A stretch of DNA of 64,000 nt, from assembly GCA_022496805.1 (NCBI GenBank), contig CM040102.1, forward strand, positions 20,181,955 to 20,245,954, read 5' to 3'. Positions 49,414-61,149 of this stretch are shown in pieces (position 1 is the stretch's first letter; every line of letters begins with the position of its first letter). The notes below the pieces were generated by a model, which worked only from the letters and a program-made list of their open reading frames with translations, made no database searches and was not told where the DNA came from. A program made the position numbers and the translations under genes. This DNA is from Pohlia nutans. Taxonomy: Eukaryota > Streptophyta > Bryopsida > Bryales > Mniaceae.

Positions 49414-51353
49414 AAGAGTACTTTCAAAACTTTATGTTTCTTAATATAAAGTCTTTAAACAAAAAAAGAATGCCTCTTAAAATTTTACATACACCAATCT
49501 CACCATTGGTCAATTCTCTTAAAAATATGACTAATGAGTTTTAATATGTTTTGATAAAGAGAGATTTTAACAACTATAGACGTGTGTACTGTGTTGGTGC
49601 ACCCTACCGTACAACTACCCACCTTAGCTTTCCTTTGGCCTTCATGCTTCAAGAGATTGTCGTATTTCGAAGCCACCAACTTGTCCTTCCCATCCACCAA
49701 AGAACATTGTCTACACTTGACTATGTACAACTTCCCATCAACACTCAACATGCTTTTAGCCCACAAACGTTTTGCTTGGAACTTGTAGGTTTTGTCATTT
49801 TTTTGTTGGACCTCTTCAAATCACCCTCCATTACAAGCTACAAATGTGCTAATAGAACCCACTTCGACTCCTCAACAGACAAAATGGTGCCTCTTGTTAC
49901 AATTCTAGCCAAGATGTGGCACAATATTATTGGAAGGCAAGTGTCCTAAATTGCTTTCATACATGAAATCACTAGTTCCACAACTACTTTTTTTGAAACA
50001 ATTGATATGACCTAATGTAGGGTATTTGTCTCCAAAAACTCACATTGTTTTCTTTTATACACTAGTGGGACCCGTGCTGTGAGCACATTGACCTTGGATT
50101 GTCTCCTCGACGGATTCCAACGCGGAACAGTCAAGTGAGACAAACCGAGCCATATTGTATAATAGATAGTAGTGACAAAATTCAATTAGGGTATACACTC
50201 TAATTTCTTTATTAAGGAGTCCAAAAGTTCATTCAAATCCTGATAGTGTACCCTGAATTAACCCTTAAACATCAAAGCAAGCCCCATGGGCTTTTTATGA
50301 AAGAATAATCCAAAAAAAATAGCTTTCCTCAACCAAAACAAACGAGGATTGGTGCATTGGAAAGTTACTAAAAAAGCGAGTTGAATTCTTGATTTATGCC
50401 TCATTTGGGAGATTGTAGAATCATTCACAAGCAATCAAAAATCCATTTGAACAAGAAATTGAGGTCATTTTTTAAAAGTACCACAATGCAACAGTGCCGC
50501 AGTAGGGGCTGGCTAGCAATTAAAACTTGGTCACTTCAGCATGGAACAAGACATTATTCCCTTCTACTTCATAATATAAAAGCTCAAGTCCAGGTTTTGT
50601 ATACATTTATAAACATTCGAGGTGCTAAAAGCATGTTCAAAATCAAAAGCACATGTCCACAATTCTACTTGGACCACCTAAACACGAAAATTTGAATTCA
50701 AATTCTTTTACCATAAAAAGTTTGGAAGTCAAGTGAAACACTTCAACAAAAATTAGGCCATTTGGATTTGTAAGTTGAATACAATGTTTGTATTGGGTTG
50801 AATACAGTCTTTGTTTAGTTCTTCTAAATTTCTAATCTTAAGTTAATCATGTCATTCAAATTGAGGAAAACCTAAAAAACGGTTCCAAGAGCACCAGAGC
50901 CCGGAAAGAACTGGCAATTGGTTTCAAGTCAACCGGTTGATTTTTCAAAATAACTCATTGAATCTCAAGAATAGAGGCAAAAAACTGGACTAAATGACAA
51001 AATTAATTATATTTAGTGTTTGTAAATGAAATATATGGGATATATTCATAAAAAACCGATTAGTTTGGTAAAATAAAGGAAATTGATTGGTTGGCTCAAA
51101 AAGTATCCCGAACAGTGAGGAGCACTTCTTAATGACTAACTTTGGAGACTTGAGAAAATTTGCTAATTTGATCAATTAAGGTAATAAATTGCATGTTTCG
51201 CTCCAATTTGGTGTACACTATGATGTACAAACAGACGTTTCTCAAACAAATGAATGGAAAATAGTGAAAATGACCCTCAATAATGAAAATAAATCGCATG
51301 ACGTTTAACAGCTAAGGGTGATGAGAGGTTACCTCATCACTGCAGGAATGAAG
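49414..51353. other. Spacer with transposon debris
   Basis: Contains the BED-like finger relic (listed) and an orphan left end of a TTAA MITE at 50258. The rest is AT-rich and shows no gene. Confidence 0.4.
49560..49800 (-). pseudogene. BED-like zinc-finger fragment, probably transposase-derived
   Basis: On the minus strand a frame reads AKRLWAKSMLSVDGKLY, KCRQCSLVDGKDKLVASKYD, NLLKHEGQRKAK. The CxxC followed by LxKHxGxRK resembles BED-type DNA-binding fingers at the N-terminus of hAT-like transposases. Flanking frames are interrupted. Confidence 0.45.
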
Positions 51354-51723
51354 TAAGGTAGACGGTGCTTAATCCGTGCATGTGCTAAACCCGTGCCCGT
51401 GGTCCAGCCAAAAAAACCGTGCACAGTGATACCCAAACCCGCCCAGCATTGTTCAAGTTTGTGTATCGACATTAGACACTGGGGTGCACGGTTTTCATCT
51501 TAGTATCACGTGGGCATAGCACAATTAGGGCGTGTTTGTGGGGAATCTTGCACCCTTCTCTTTGACAATTTCTCAATAATTCAGGACTTCCGGTTCTGAA
51601 TCGCAACAACTTGCAAACTGCCTCATTGATTCTTGCAAGTAATTCTAAATTTTGTTCACAATTTTCTCACTTCGGGATATAGACGAAACCCTTATCTGTG
51701 CGGTTTTGCCACCGTCTACCTTA
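51354..51723. repeat. AGGTAG-type MITE downstream of MORC
   Basis: TA, AGGTAGACGGTG at the left and CACCGTCTACCT, TA at the right; 370 bp. Lies 3' of the MORC stop codon. Confidence 0.75.
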
Positions 51724-52136
51724 AGTCCTAAATAAGAGCAAAGTTCGAACAAAATTTGCATACAAAAAGAGAGATACTTACAACTTTGTTTTGAAAGCGC
51801 GGAGCTTATCAAGTCCAACTTATTTTTCTCTAAAAAAAATTACAACTCTGCCAACTCAATAAAGACCACTTCATGTGGTTTTCTAGTTACTTTACACTGC
51901 CCGGCATTGACAATATGACTACAAGACGTTGATGCTGTTTCTGTGATATGACTATCAAAATTGGATCTCTGGTGAGAGTCTACGCTGTCAAAATCTTACC
52001 GAGAAAGAAGGGCTTGGTTTGTACCAGCACATCGGCATCAGATTTGTGCTACTACAAACCATCGCATCTTGCAAAAAATCTAGGAACAGAAGGAACTCTT
52101 TGAGCAGATGTGAAATTATTCCAGAAGCCCTTCAAA
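51724..52136. other. MORC 3' flank
   Basis: Expected to hold the MORC 3' UTR. I could not identify a poly(A) signal on the minus strand. Confidence 0.4.
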
Positions 52137-55100
52137 CTATTGAAACTCGGCTTTACAAATCTGAAGAGGTTGAAGTTGATACTCAATACCCTGCACACAT
52201 TGCAGAGGTTCAATCCCAGGTTCAATAAATCACTAAGTAAACGCAGCCATAACATACCAGAAGTTAACCCCTAAAGGACCATAAGGCCTCCAGTTTTTTT
52301 TAGCGGTTTTTATTAGGTTTTCTTTTTGACCAAAACATGCAATGTTCTTCACTAATTCCGGAAATATAAAATTTGGTCCAAGCCGAATCATATATTTCAC
52401 AATATGACCATTTAAATTTGTCATTTTAAAACCATGAATCCTTGGTCCTTTAGGGGTTAAGAGAAGTTGAGGTTTCTGACCTGGTCCACAGCCGCTGCAG
52501 CATTGGGTGCCAAGCTCTGCATTTGCTCCATATTCATGCACTTCAGCTTGTATTCCATCAACTCTTTCTCCAGTGCAGCAATCTAGAAAAACCAACAACC
52601 GGTTTTCTTTGTCACGAAAGAGACAATCTGAATATTTAACCAACATGATTCAACCAACTCCTCAAAGCACATTAGCCTGTGAGACACCTGGACAAACCAT
52701 AGTTCTTGTAGAGCTCTAAGGAATCAAATGCTATTCTTCTTATTCGTTATTGAATTTAAAAAAGAGCTCCCATCTGAACGTTCATTTCCTTGTAAATATT
52801 TTTTTTACAAGATCGCCTCTTACCTTCGATTCCAACTCTCGCTCGCGCTCGTCATGGACCACGAGTTTTAGCTCCCAATGCTTCTCACGCTTCTCGTAAT
52901 TCACACATCTGGAGTGCATTAAAAACATTAGGCTCCCAATACTACTACACGTTCTTCCAGCAATACAACACCAATAAACTAATCAGGACGGTGGTTACGA
53001 GATCCAGCAAAAGACTGAATCAAGTCAAGTTTAGTTGTAATCATGTGATGCTAGTCTCATATTTTCGCATGTTCTAGCCCTCGACTGCGTTTCACATGCA
53101 GACACAAAAGAGGCTGTTCAAAGTAGAAAAAGGAAAGAGTATTCTACCGCTCGCGTAAAGTGGTATTCTGCGCAAGAACTTCAGCCAACAAGGCACCATT
53201 TTCAGATGGGATTGTCATGCTACCCGCCTCTGCAGGAGCAGGTACTGTTGCTTGTTCAGAGCTTTTTTGCTGCTTGCCTCCGTTTTCAACCTCAGCTTTC
53301 ACCATAGTCAACACCCCATCTGGAGTAGGTGGTCCTGAAGTCGATGTGCTTAATGGATGACTCCTCTCATCATTCTCAGGATTCCTAGTTGACGAGCTTG
53401 TCGGTGATGTTGGGAGAGTTATCTGTGCAGCATTTGAGGTGACCTGTTGCACTGGGATGGCATTTGTGTTGTTGAGCTTGGGGACTGTCTTTGGCTGCCT
53501 TGTTCCGTGACCCTTATAGCCTACTAGATGGCAATGAAGGTTCCTGTAGTGTAAACCACAACATTTCATCATGCTTATCCAAAATCGTAATGTAAGAACT
53601 TCGTCATTACAAAGAAAATTTGCCATGGCTGATTGCTTTTAGTTACCGCGTCTCGTCGTTGCATTGCAAAAAGGAATGACAGAGTTACACAGTGTAACAG
53701 CCATTATGCAGTCCTGGTAGGAATTAACACAATAAGGACGTACCAATATTCTATTGTCATTCCCTTGAGACGATTTTCGAGTCGCAAAAACACTCCAGTC
53801 CGCTCAAAGCCTTGCTTGTCGTGTGCAGGCTCTATGAAGTTCGCCTCCAATACACCTGCCACAATATTGTTGTAATGAGCCAGAGAGACGAGGTTCTCAC
53901 TCACTATACCTGACCTCGTATATAGAGATGGGAGCTACATCAGCAAAATGGCCGTAAACGATAAAAATAAAGGATAAGTACACAATCTTGCTATGTGTCA
54001 CTACAAATGAATTTAACTTGAACCGTATTTAAAAGTCAACACCGTCACAGCCACGGTGGCATTCATGGCATAAGAGGCATCTCAACAAGCCTTGCAAAGA
54101 GAAACCTACCGACAACGCCCCGCCCTCGACTGCTGTTCTCTGTCAAAATTTTCCAGAAAGGCTGACCCAGAGCACACAGAAGAAAACGTAAGCAGTCAGA
54201 AAAGCGTATTATGACGGACATGCAGTTCTAAGTCATGTTTTGCTGCAATGCAAATAATTTGCAACAGGAAAAAAAAATTTGGTTACCATGATGAGCCGAT
54301 TCTTGTGATACACGTTGAAGCCATGGACATTGATCATAGGCGCCTCTTTGATGAAGCCTATGGTGGTGACCATATATACCTGGGGCAGAAAAAAATTCTC
54401 AAAACAAAAAACTATGTACGCCAATTGAATAATTAAATGGGAGTACATGAAAGCAAAGAATACTTGATCCAAGCACTAGTAAAAATATTCATTGATCGAA
54501 GCAATTAGAGGCAAGCACCCCTCGTGAGGTTTCCAGGACATTACATCCTTTTTAGAGGCTCCAGTCTGGGGCTTGTATGCAATATACTGCGTAAACTTGA
54601 GATCCGCAGCTATGCTCCGGTGCTCCACCACTTTTCCTCTCAAGATGATAAGAAAATTTTGGGGCATATTCAAGTACAATATTGAGGCATACACCTGCAT
54701 TCACAATTGCCAACAATTAAGAATCATACAAAATCCCACATATGTACATAACTGGTACTATTTTTGCGGTATGAGATCATGGATTGTCCAGCATAAAAGT
54801 TGGAAGAGTAAACAGATTGCTAGTAGCTTCACCCGTAATGAAAATCGGTATTGGTTGCTGATATGCTCTTCAATAAGCATATCATTCAATTTATTCGTTT
54901 TGCTGCTACTCTCCTTTGCAGCCACCCGTAGTTGAATGTCCTGCAATTCAACCAGTTTCTCATTCAGCACTAAAAAAGTAAACCTGTAGAAGAATTTGTA
55001 TACATTGAACATCCTGCTTAAGCTACCTCAAACCTCAAGTTAGTAGTACTTCATATACTGCACTACACTTATTGCTGAAGCTCAATCAAGAGTATTGAAG

Positions 55101-58100
55101 ACAGTAGTGGTATAAAAGAGAGAAAAGGTCACATACGTGTTGGTTCGTGTCGAAGTCTAGCTCTAGAAGACCGTCATCGTTGTGCCACAAGTTATAAACT
55201 ATAACTTTCGTCCCATGCCTACCTATGTCGTCAAACTGGAAAAAAAAAAAAACAAACAGGGAAAGCTTGAGTGACTCAGTGGTGTTGGAATCCAACTTGC
55301 AAAGACGATTTAAAATCCAATGCATGAAAGGATCAGAGCATATTGACAATTCAGGACAGCCAGGGCCCAAAGGACGCGTTTGAAAGTGTTAAATGGCAGA
55401 TTTGCCAAGCACTTTGGCCAAGATTCGGATAGGAAATGAAACACAAAAAAAACGTGAACTGCACATATTTTGATACAACAACTCAACACTATTCAAACAT
55501 CAGCTCATATTTGAGTCACTTGGTACTCACAGGCAACCCTGTATTAACCCCTAAGCGTCTGAAAATGGCCCTCTGCATCACTGAACTTTGCAACGGTGGC
55601 ATTTTCTCATTTTACCTCGGTTTTCTGATTGCAATACATCATTTAAAGCTTTTTTTTCTACACTACAAGATCAAGAGCGTTCGATCGTGTCAAACTGAAG
55701 TCATTTTCACACAAACAGATGATTTGCAGCAGGGGTCCAAATTTCCTACACTACAGAAAATACAAAGGGGACGCTTTAGGGGTTAAGCACCTGTTTAAGA
55801 AGCTCATCCTCCGAGCGGTATGGAGACCATCGCGTGATGGTCGCAAGGTTACTGAGCCAGTCGTCCATATTAGTTCGGAAAAACGCTGCTGGTTTAGAAT
55901 TGTCCCCTGATAATTTGTAGTCAACCTGAGACCAAACCAGCAAGGTGTTGAGATATGTTCACTATTGATGCTTTCACATTTAACCCCTAAAGGACCATAA
56001 GGCCACCAGGTGGCTCCTGTTTTTTTCAGGAATTTTGAGTAGGTTTTATGTAGATTCTTTTTGTTCATTTTTTATTTTTTATTTATTCAACATATGTAAT
56101 ATTCTTCACTAATTCCAGTGATATAAAATTTGGTACCATTCAAATTAAAAGCTTCTCAATATGATTGTTTAAACTTGTCATTTTAAAACCATGAATCCTT
56201 GGTCCTTTAGGGGTTAAGAAAGTCTTTAAGTTCGAGCATCATTTTATGCTACTAATATTAGAACTTGTTCAACAATTCTCTCCCAACGGAAAACAGACAT
56301 AAAAGAATGAAATGCATGTCTGTTTCAAAGTGATATTAATTTAGGACTTTGAAGATGTGAAAAGGAAAAGTCTCGTCAGTTACTTTTTAGCTATGCTCTT
56401 GAGGAAAGGAATGACTCACCATAGGCACCACGATATCCTCATGGCCAGTCTTTCGCAAAAAAGTATAAGACAGTAATCCAACACTTTGAGTCACAAACCT
56501 GTCGTCATTCACGGCAGTAGTAGCCCTCAGTAGAACGACCAGAAACTGGAGCAAAAAGGGACACCAGAAAACAGAACCCAGCCATTACAATAATTCAGAA
56601 TGCTAATAAGATTTCATAATGTTTTCTAACCATTGACGCAACTTCATACACACACACAACTTCTGAGTGATGCCATAAGTTATCAATGCATACCCGCTAT
56701 CACTTGCCTTGCGAGTGAGGACAATGACATCCGCACCGAGGCGCATCGTACTAGTCTTGAAACCATTACCATCTGTCACACATACCAGAAATTAGCCCAC
56801 AAAACTATACAAGTAGTGCTAACTATACAAAACTATACAAGTAGTGCCAGTACGCAATGCGTGACGATGATTTTCATTAGAAGCTACTCTAAATCCTTAA
56901 TGCAAGTGATGAAACTTCATGCATTACATTTCGACCACATCCAGCCTGTCCAATAATTAAGCTCAGATATGTTTTAACCCCTAAAGGACCATACGGCCAC
57001 CAAGTGGCTCCTGTTTTTTTCAGTGATTTTGAGTCGGTTTTATGTAGATTCTTTTTTGTTAATGTTATTTTTGTTTTGAATTCAACATATGGAATATTCT
57101 TCACTGATTCTAGTGATATAAAATTTGGTCCCATTCAAATTATAATTTTCACAATATGATTGTTTAAACTTGTCATTTTAAAACTAAGAATCCTTGGTCC
57201 TTTAGGGGTTAAAGCCGTGCATCTGCACTATATTGCAAAAAAATGTGACATGAAAGATGAGAGGAGAGCCCCTTACATTGGCCAATCGTAGTATTACTGT
57301 TCTTCTGAGAATAGCCCAGGCTCATGCACTGTCGAATATTATCTGGACTCATGCCCCCGCCATCATCTGCATTTTGTTCATCAATTCACAGTTATCCATC
57401 ATTATTCACAGTCTTTCTGAAAAAAGAACAATTATTCATAATTTTTATACATCTCTAAAACACAGGTAGAGAACCTTGGATAAGAAGGCAAGCGCTCCCA
57501 TCACGAGGATTCATGATTTTGTCAACACGCACATACGTTGCTCCATTGACGATCTGTGACAACGTCCATAGGAAAAAACCCTCATGTTATTCATTCTCCA
57601 TTTACAAGGAAAAAAATTCCTTTTTCCAGCTCTTTTAATAAACGATGAAATAGAAGAACGCACCTCGTCAATGGAGTTGTCAAGCAGCTCTGCAATAGCT
57701 GCACAACATTTAAAAAGAGGTGATCAGAAACGGTGTTGAATACCCAAAGGCTCCAACTGAAGATGGATTCCCATTCATGAGAGCTTTGCATAATTACCTC
57801 CGAGAGCCCACTTATGAGATGTAGCATTTGAATGCAGGAACTTCGGGTGAACACGCACATGATCCATAGCTCCTATCAACCAAAATGGCGCACTTCGTTA
57901 GCATCCACCAATTTTATTAAGTGCACATAATGAAGACAAAACCAACATTCTAAACAACGCTGTAATTTTATCACATATCCTCACACTGATTTCGTTAAAA
58001 TTACACATGCAATGCAAAAAATGCACATGGCATTAAACTATGATTATGAATTCGGGTTGTGAATTTCATCAGATTGGCGATTACCAACTCTCTAATCACG

Positions 58101-59155
58101 AAGTTAACCCTTAAAGGACCAAGAATTCACAGTTTCAAAATTATCATATTGTGAAAAATATAATTCAGATGGGACCAAATTTTCTATCACTAGAACTAGT
58201 TGAAGATCATTGCATGTGTTGGTAAAAAAAAAATTTAATCAAACAAGAGAAATTCCAAATAGTACCTACTCAAAACTGTTAAAAGAAACATAGAGTCCAA
58301 TTCGGGTTTCTTGGTCCTTTAAGGGTTAAAGCTCTGAATTGAAAAGAACTGACGATCATCATGCAGTTTTGCAAAAAAGAAAACAAAAAATTAAAGTGTT
58401 AATTTGGTGTGCACTTTTAATGAAAGTGACTTTTAATGGACCTGCAAAATGTTGCTGTATAAGAAGAGAGAATTGGCTATGGATTACCATACACAAATCA
58501 TGTCACACAAAGAGAGATTAGGCACCACAGAATTCAATGTGAGAGTGAATAATCATGCAGAAACTTTACTCCCTCCGTCTCAAAGTTATTTTCATGTTTG
58601 AAAGTGCTTTTTTAAGTAGGTCAAAAAAATACTTCCTTGTGTCTAATTTTATTTAGGTTGCAATGAACACATGCAATGTTCTTCAATCATTCTAGTGACA
58701 TAATTTGGAACCTTTTTTAATCATGTTTCTTACAATATGATCACTGAAATTGGCTCAAAGTAATACGAAGCAAACAAGTTGGACAATAACTTTGGGACGG
58801 AGGGAGTAACATTTTCAATTCTCATCATTTAATTATGGAAAAAAATGAGGTAAGAACCTTGTTGAACTCTCCTTCGCTTGGGAGGATGGACCTCGTAATT
58901 GCCCGCTTGCCAGAACTGGCGACACACAGGCTCACTCGGGGAGGGCTCTGCTAGTCTCACATCCTCCCTCATTTTGCCTTTGATTTGCACAAGCGCAGAA
59001 GAAGTGCTGGTACTGGCACCCCCATTCACTGTACTTTGCACTGGATCCCATTCTTTCTTAACTAGAGCACGTTGCGAAACCACAGGCTCATCCTCGCCAT
59101 CACTGAGCTCAATTACAGGCTCTGTCATTTTCTGCTGCAAGCACACCAACTTCAT
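52137..59155 (-). CDS. MORC6: MORC6-type GHKL ATPase
   Basis: Microrchidia ATPase; plant relatives (MORC1/CRT1, MORC6/DMS11) compact chromatin and silence transposons with RNA-directed DNA methylation factors. Exons (-): 59155-58858, 57869-57798, 57698-57664, 57553-57475, 57366-57277, 56772-56708, 56545-56420, 55925-55791, 55235-55137, 54940-54833, 54694-54545, 54379-54287, 54161-54110, 53855-53744, 53543-53148, 52908-52824, 52582-52481, 52190-52137; 2151 bp, 716 aa (Arabidopsis MORC6 is 663). Motifs: AELLDNSIDE with Glu127/Asn131, DDGGGM (162-167), YGNGFKTSTM (192-201), the S5-type half QSVGLLSYTFLR, HGTKVIVYNLW, GFNVYHKNRLI, LEANFIEPAHDKQGFERT, then a Ser/Thr-rich linker and a charged C-terminal coiled coil (~637-700). 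A second Met 9 codons in could also start it. Exon 6 uses a GC donor; the exon 7 start and final exon are less sure. Confidence 0.94.
52264..52460. repeat. TTAA MITE, GGACC family, MORC intron 17
   Basis: 197 bp: TTAA, CCCCTAAAGGACCATAAGG and CTTGGTCCTTTAGGGG, TTAA. Non-coding; 21 bases from the exon 17 donor. Confidence 0.85.
55544..55786. repeat. TTAA MITE, GAGCGTC family, beside the MORC exon 8 donor
   Basis: 243 bp: TTAA, CCCCTAAGCGTCTGAAA and GGGGACGCTTTAGGGG, TTAA. Its TTAA edge lies four bases past the exon 8 boundary, so the donor reads CAG|GTGCTTAA. Confidence 0.85.
55980..56217. repeat. TTAA MITE, GGACC family, MORC intron 7
   Basis: 238 bp with TTAA, CCCCTAAAGGACCATAAGGC and CTTGGTCCTTTAGGGG, TTAA. 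Very similar to the copy in intron 5. Confidence 0.85.
56974..57212. repeat. TTAA MITE, GGACC family, MORC intron 5
   Basis: 239 bp with TTAA, CCCCTAAAGGACCATACGGC and CTTGGTCCTTTAGGGG, TTAA. Same orientation and nearly the same length as the intron 7 copy. Confidence 0.85.
58104..58329. repeat. TTAA MITE, GGACC family, MORC intron 1
   Basis: 226 bp with TTAA, CCCTTAAAGGACCAAG and CTTGGTCCTTTAAGGG, TTAA. The ends read CCCTTAAA rather than CCCCTAAA, a paired change at both termini. Confidence 0.85.
58567..58808. repeat. Stowaway MITE in MORC intron 1
   Basis: TA, CTCCCTCCGTCTCAAAGTTA and GACGGAGGGAG, TA; 242 bp. Left two thirds match 43924-44151; the right part differs before the terminal repeat. 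Confidence 0.9.
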
Positions 59156-59905
59156 CAGTCCAGAAACCTTCCTTTTCTGACACTCCTTAACCCCTAAAGG
59201 ACCAAGGATTCATGGTTTTAAAATGCCAAATTCAATTGATCATATTGTGAAAAATATAATTCAGATTAGACCAAATTTTGCATCACCAAAATCAATGAAG
59301 AACATTATATCTGTTGGTCAAAAAATAAATGAAGCTGAACAAAAATAAGTCCACCTAGAACCTGCTCCAAATTGCTAAAAAAACATGAGACCCAATTTGG
59401 GCTTCTTGGTTCTTTAAGGGTTAATCTCCTTATTCCTTCAAGAATTGAACATGCCACAGTATTCAAGCAAAACCTGTACACCAGAACTTAAATAATCGTT
59501 GCCATTCCAGCTGATACACTAAACCCAAAATAAAGAATAAATAAATAAAATAGGGGTTGTAATTGATCTCCTCGCAAGAACACTGTAATCAAAGCATAAA
59601 TACACAAACAGGAGTTTCTAGATCATGAAATTCTTCACTAAACCTAATTTACAGGCTCTGCCATTTCTGCTTCATCAGTTCATTACAGCCTAACCTTCAT
59701 TTTCTGACATTCCATAATCTCCAGAATTGAACTTGCCACTGAATTCAAGCAAAACAGAACTAGACATTCCAGCTGATACACTAAACCTTTAAAAAAAATT
59801 AAAATTAAAAACCAAAACCCAAAATAGGAGTTCTAATTGATCTCCTAGCAAGAAAAAAGCATACAGAAGCTTCTAGATCGTGAAATCCTTCACTAAACCT
59901 AGTTT
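59110..59905 (-). repeat. Tandem duplication of the MORC 5' end
   Basis: 59110-59655 and 59643-59905 are diverged copies of one unit: ACAGGCTCTG-CATTT, CTTCATCAGT, CATTTTCTGACA, GAATTGAAC-TGCCAC, TTCCAGCTGATACACTAAAC and TTGATCTCCT-GCAAGAA occur in both. The proximal copy carries the MORC start codon and a TTAA MITE; the distal copy has lost the usable coding start. It probably covers the leader and core promoter. Confidence 0.75.
59187..59424. repeat. TTAA MITE, GGACC family, in the MORC leader
   Basis: 238 bp with TTAA, CCCCTAAAGGACCAAGG and CTTGGTTCTTTAAGGG, TTAA, starting 32 bases upstream of the first ATG. The second copy of the surrounding duplication lacks it. Confidence 0.85.
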
Positions 59906-60324
59906 CTTTCTTAAACCCCACATCATCAGAGATTCCGTGACTTAGAGGCTTCCAAGAACTATAAAATTGTACGAAAACTAAACTCAATGATTTCTCAATG
60001 TACAAAAAGCAAATCCCTAAGAAAAGGAAACTTACCCAAAAAAAATATATGGTTTTAAAAGGGCTTCTTCACAGCTCTGTTTCTGTTTCAAGATGGCAAC
60101 AAGCTCCTCTCTACTTCACACTGGCTTTTGTCTTCCTGCATCTCTTGCCATTCACTCGTTCTACTACAAACTTGTGCATCGTTCTACTACAAACTTGTGC
60201 ATCGTTCTTCAAAACAAAACAACACTGATGCAGTTTTTTGCAAACTGCAGAAGAATAAGCTTAGCGTCTCTAAATATTGATCTCTGCACTCGCTCTACAG
60301 AAGTGCAGATGCTTCTAAGTTATA

Positions 60325-61113
60325 CCTCACTTCGAAGTGTGTGAGAGAGACGGTGAAATTCTGCATTCATAGCCGCATTTCTCTCATTACACCATGGCAC
60401 CTAAAAAACGAAAATGGCTTCCAGCTGTAACATTCCTTCATTTGAGTGTGAAAGTGCCTCACACTATTAATAGGGGTTAGTTCCTTAAATTGGGTCGTTA
60501 GCTTCCTTAAATTTAGGTTTGACGTTTAAAAGTTTGGTAACTTCTTTTTTCACTCCGGTCTCTTCTAGGTTGGTGCGAATATAGTGTTTGTTTGACCCAC
60601 CGTTGATTTGATATCCACATCACAAAAGAACAGTGGTTAAAACAATTTTTTTCACCAACCTTGAAGAAAAAAAAATCTCTTTTAGGTCAGTGCGGATAAA
60701 GTGTTTGTTCGACCCACCGTCGATTTGATATTCACATGACAATAGAACAGTGGCTACTAAGACTGCTTCTTTTCACCAACCTTCAAAGGATGAGATAATA
60801 GGTGGGTAGGTCCTTATTGTACAAGTTCACCAATACTAGAATCTACAAAGCATTTTCTTATGGCCCTCAATAATGTATTTCGGGTACATTTTAAAGTACA
60901 AAATTAGAATTTTGTTTTAAGCCAGTCAATAATGAAAGCATTGTTGACATACTCATATTGGTAAAGATTTTTGCTTGGTTTTTGTATTTAATGGTGATGG
61001 GTGGAAGGATTTCGCATTCAGTCTTATCTTCTAGCGTCATCTTTGGCCCCCAATGAAGCATGGAAAGAGACCCTGAAGGTTCCTTTATCTTGAAAGTCGA
61101 AGCCGGCTGTTTA
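60325..61113 (+). repeat. ~780-bp direct repeat, copy 1
   Basis: Shares GTGTGTGAGAGAGAC, ATTCTGCATTCATAGCCGCA and long following stretches with 63227-64000. Internally it has two ~105-bp tandem units containing GTGTTTGTTTGACCCACCGT. Two copies 2.9 kb apart could be retrotransposon LTRs, but no primer-binding site or polyprotein was found between them. Confidence 0.75.
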
Positions 61114-61149
61114 AATCTAGAGACATTTGGGATTTTGGCATTTGTCACG

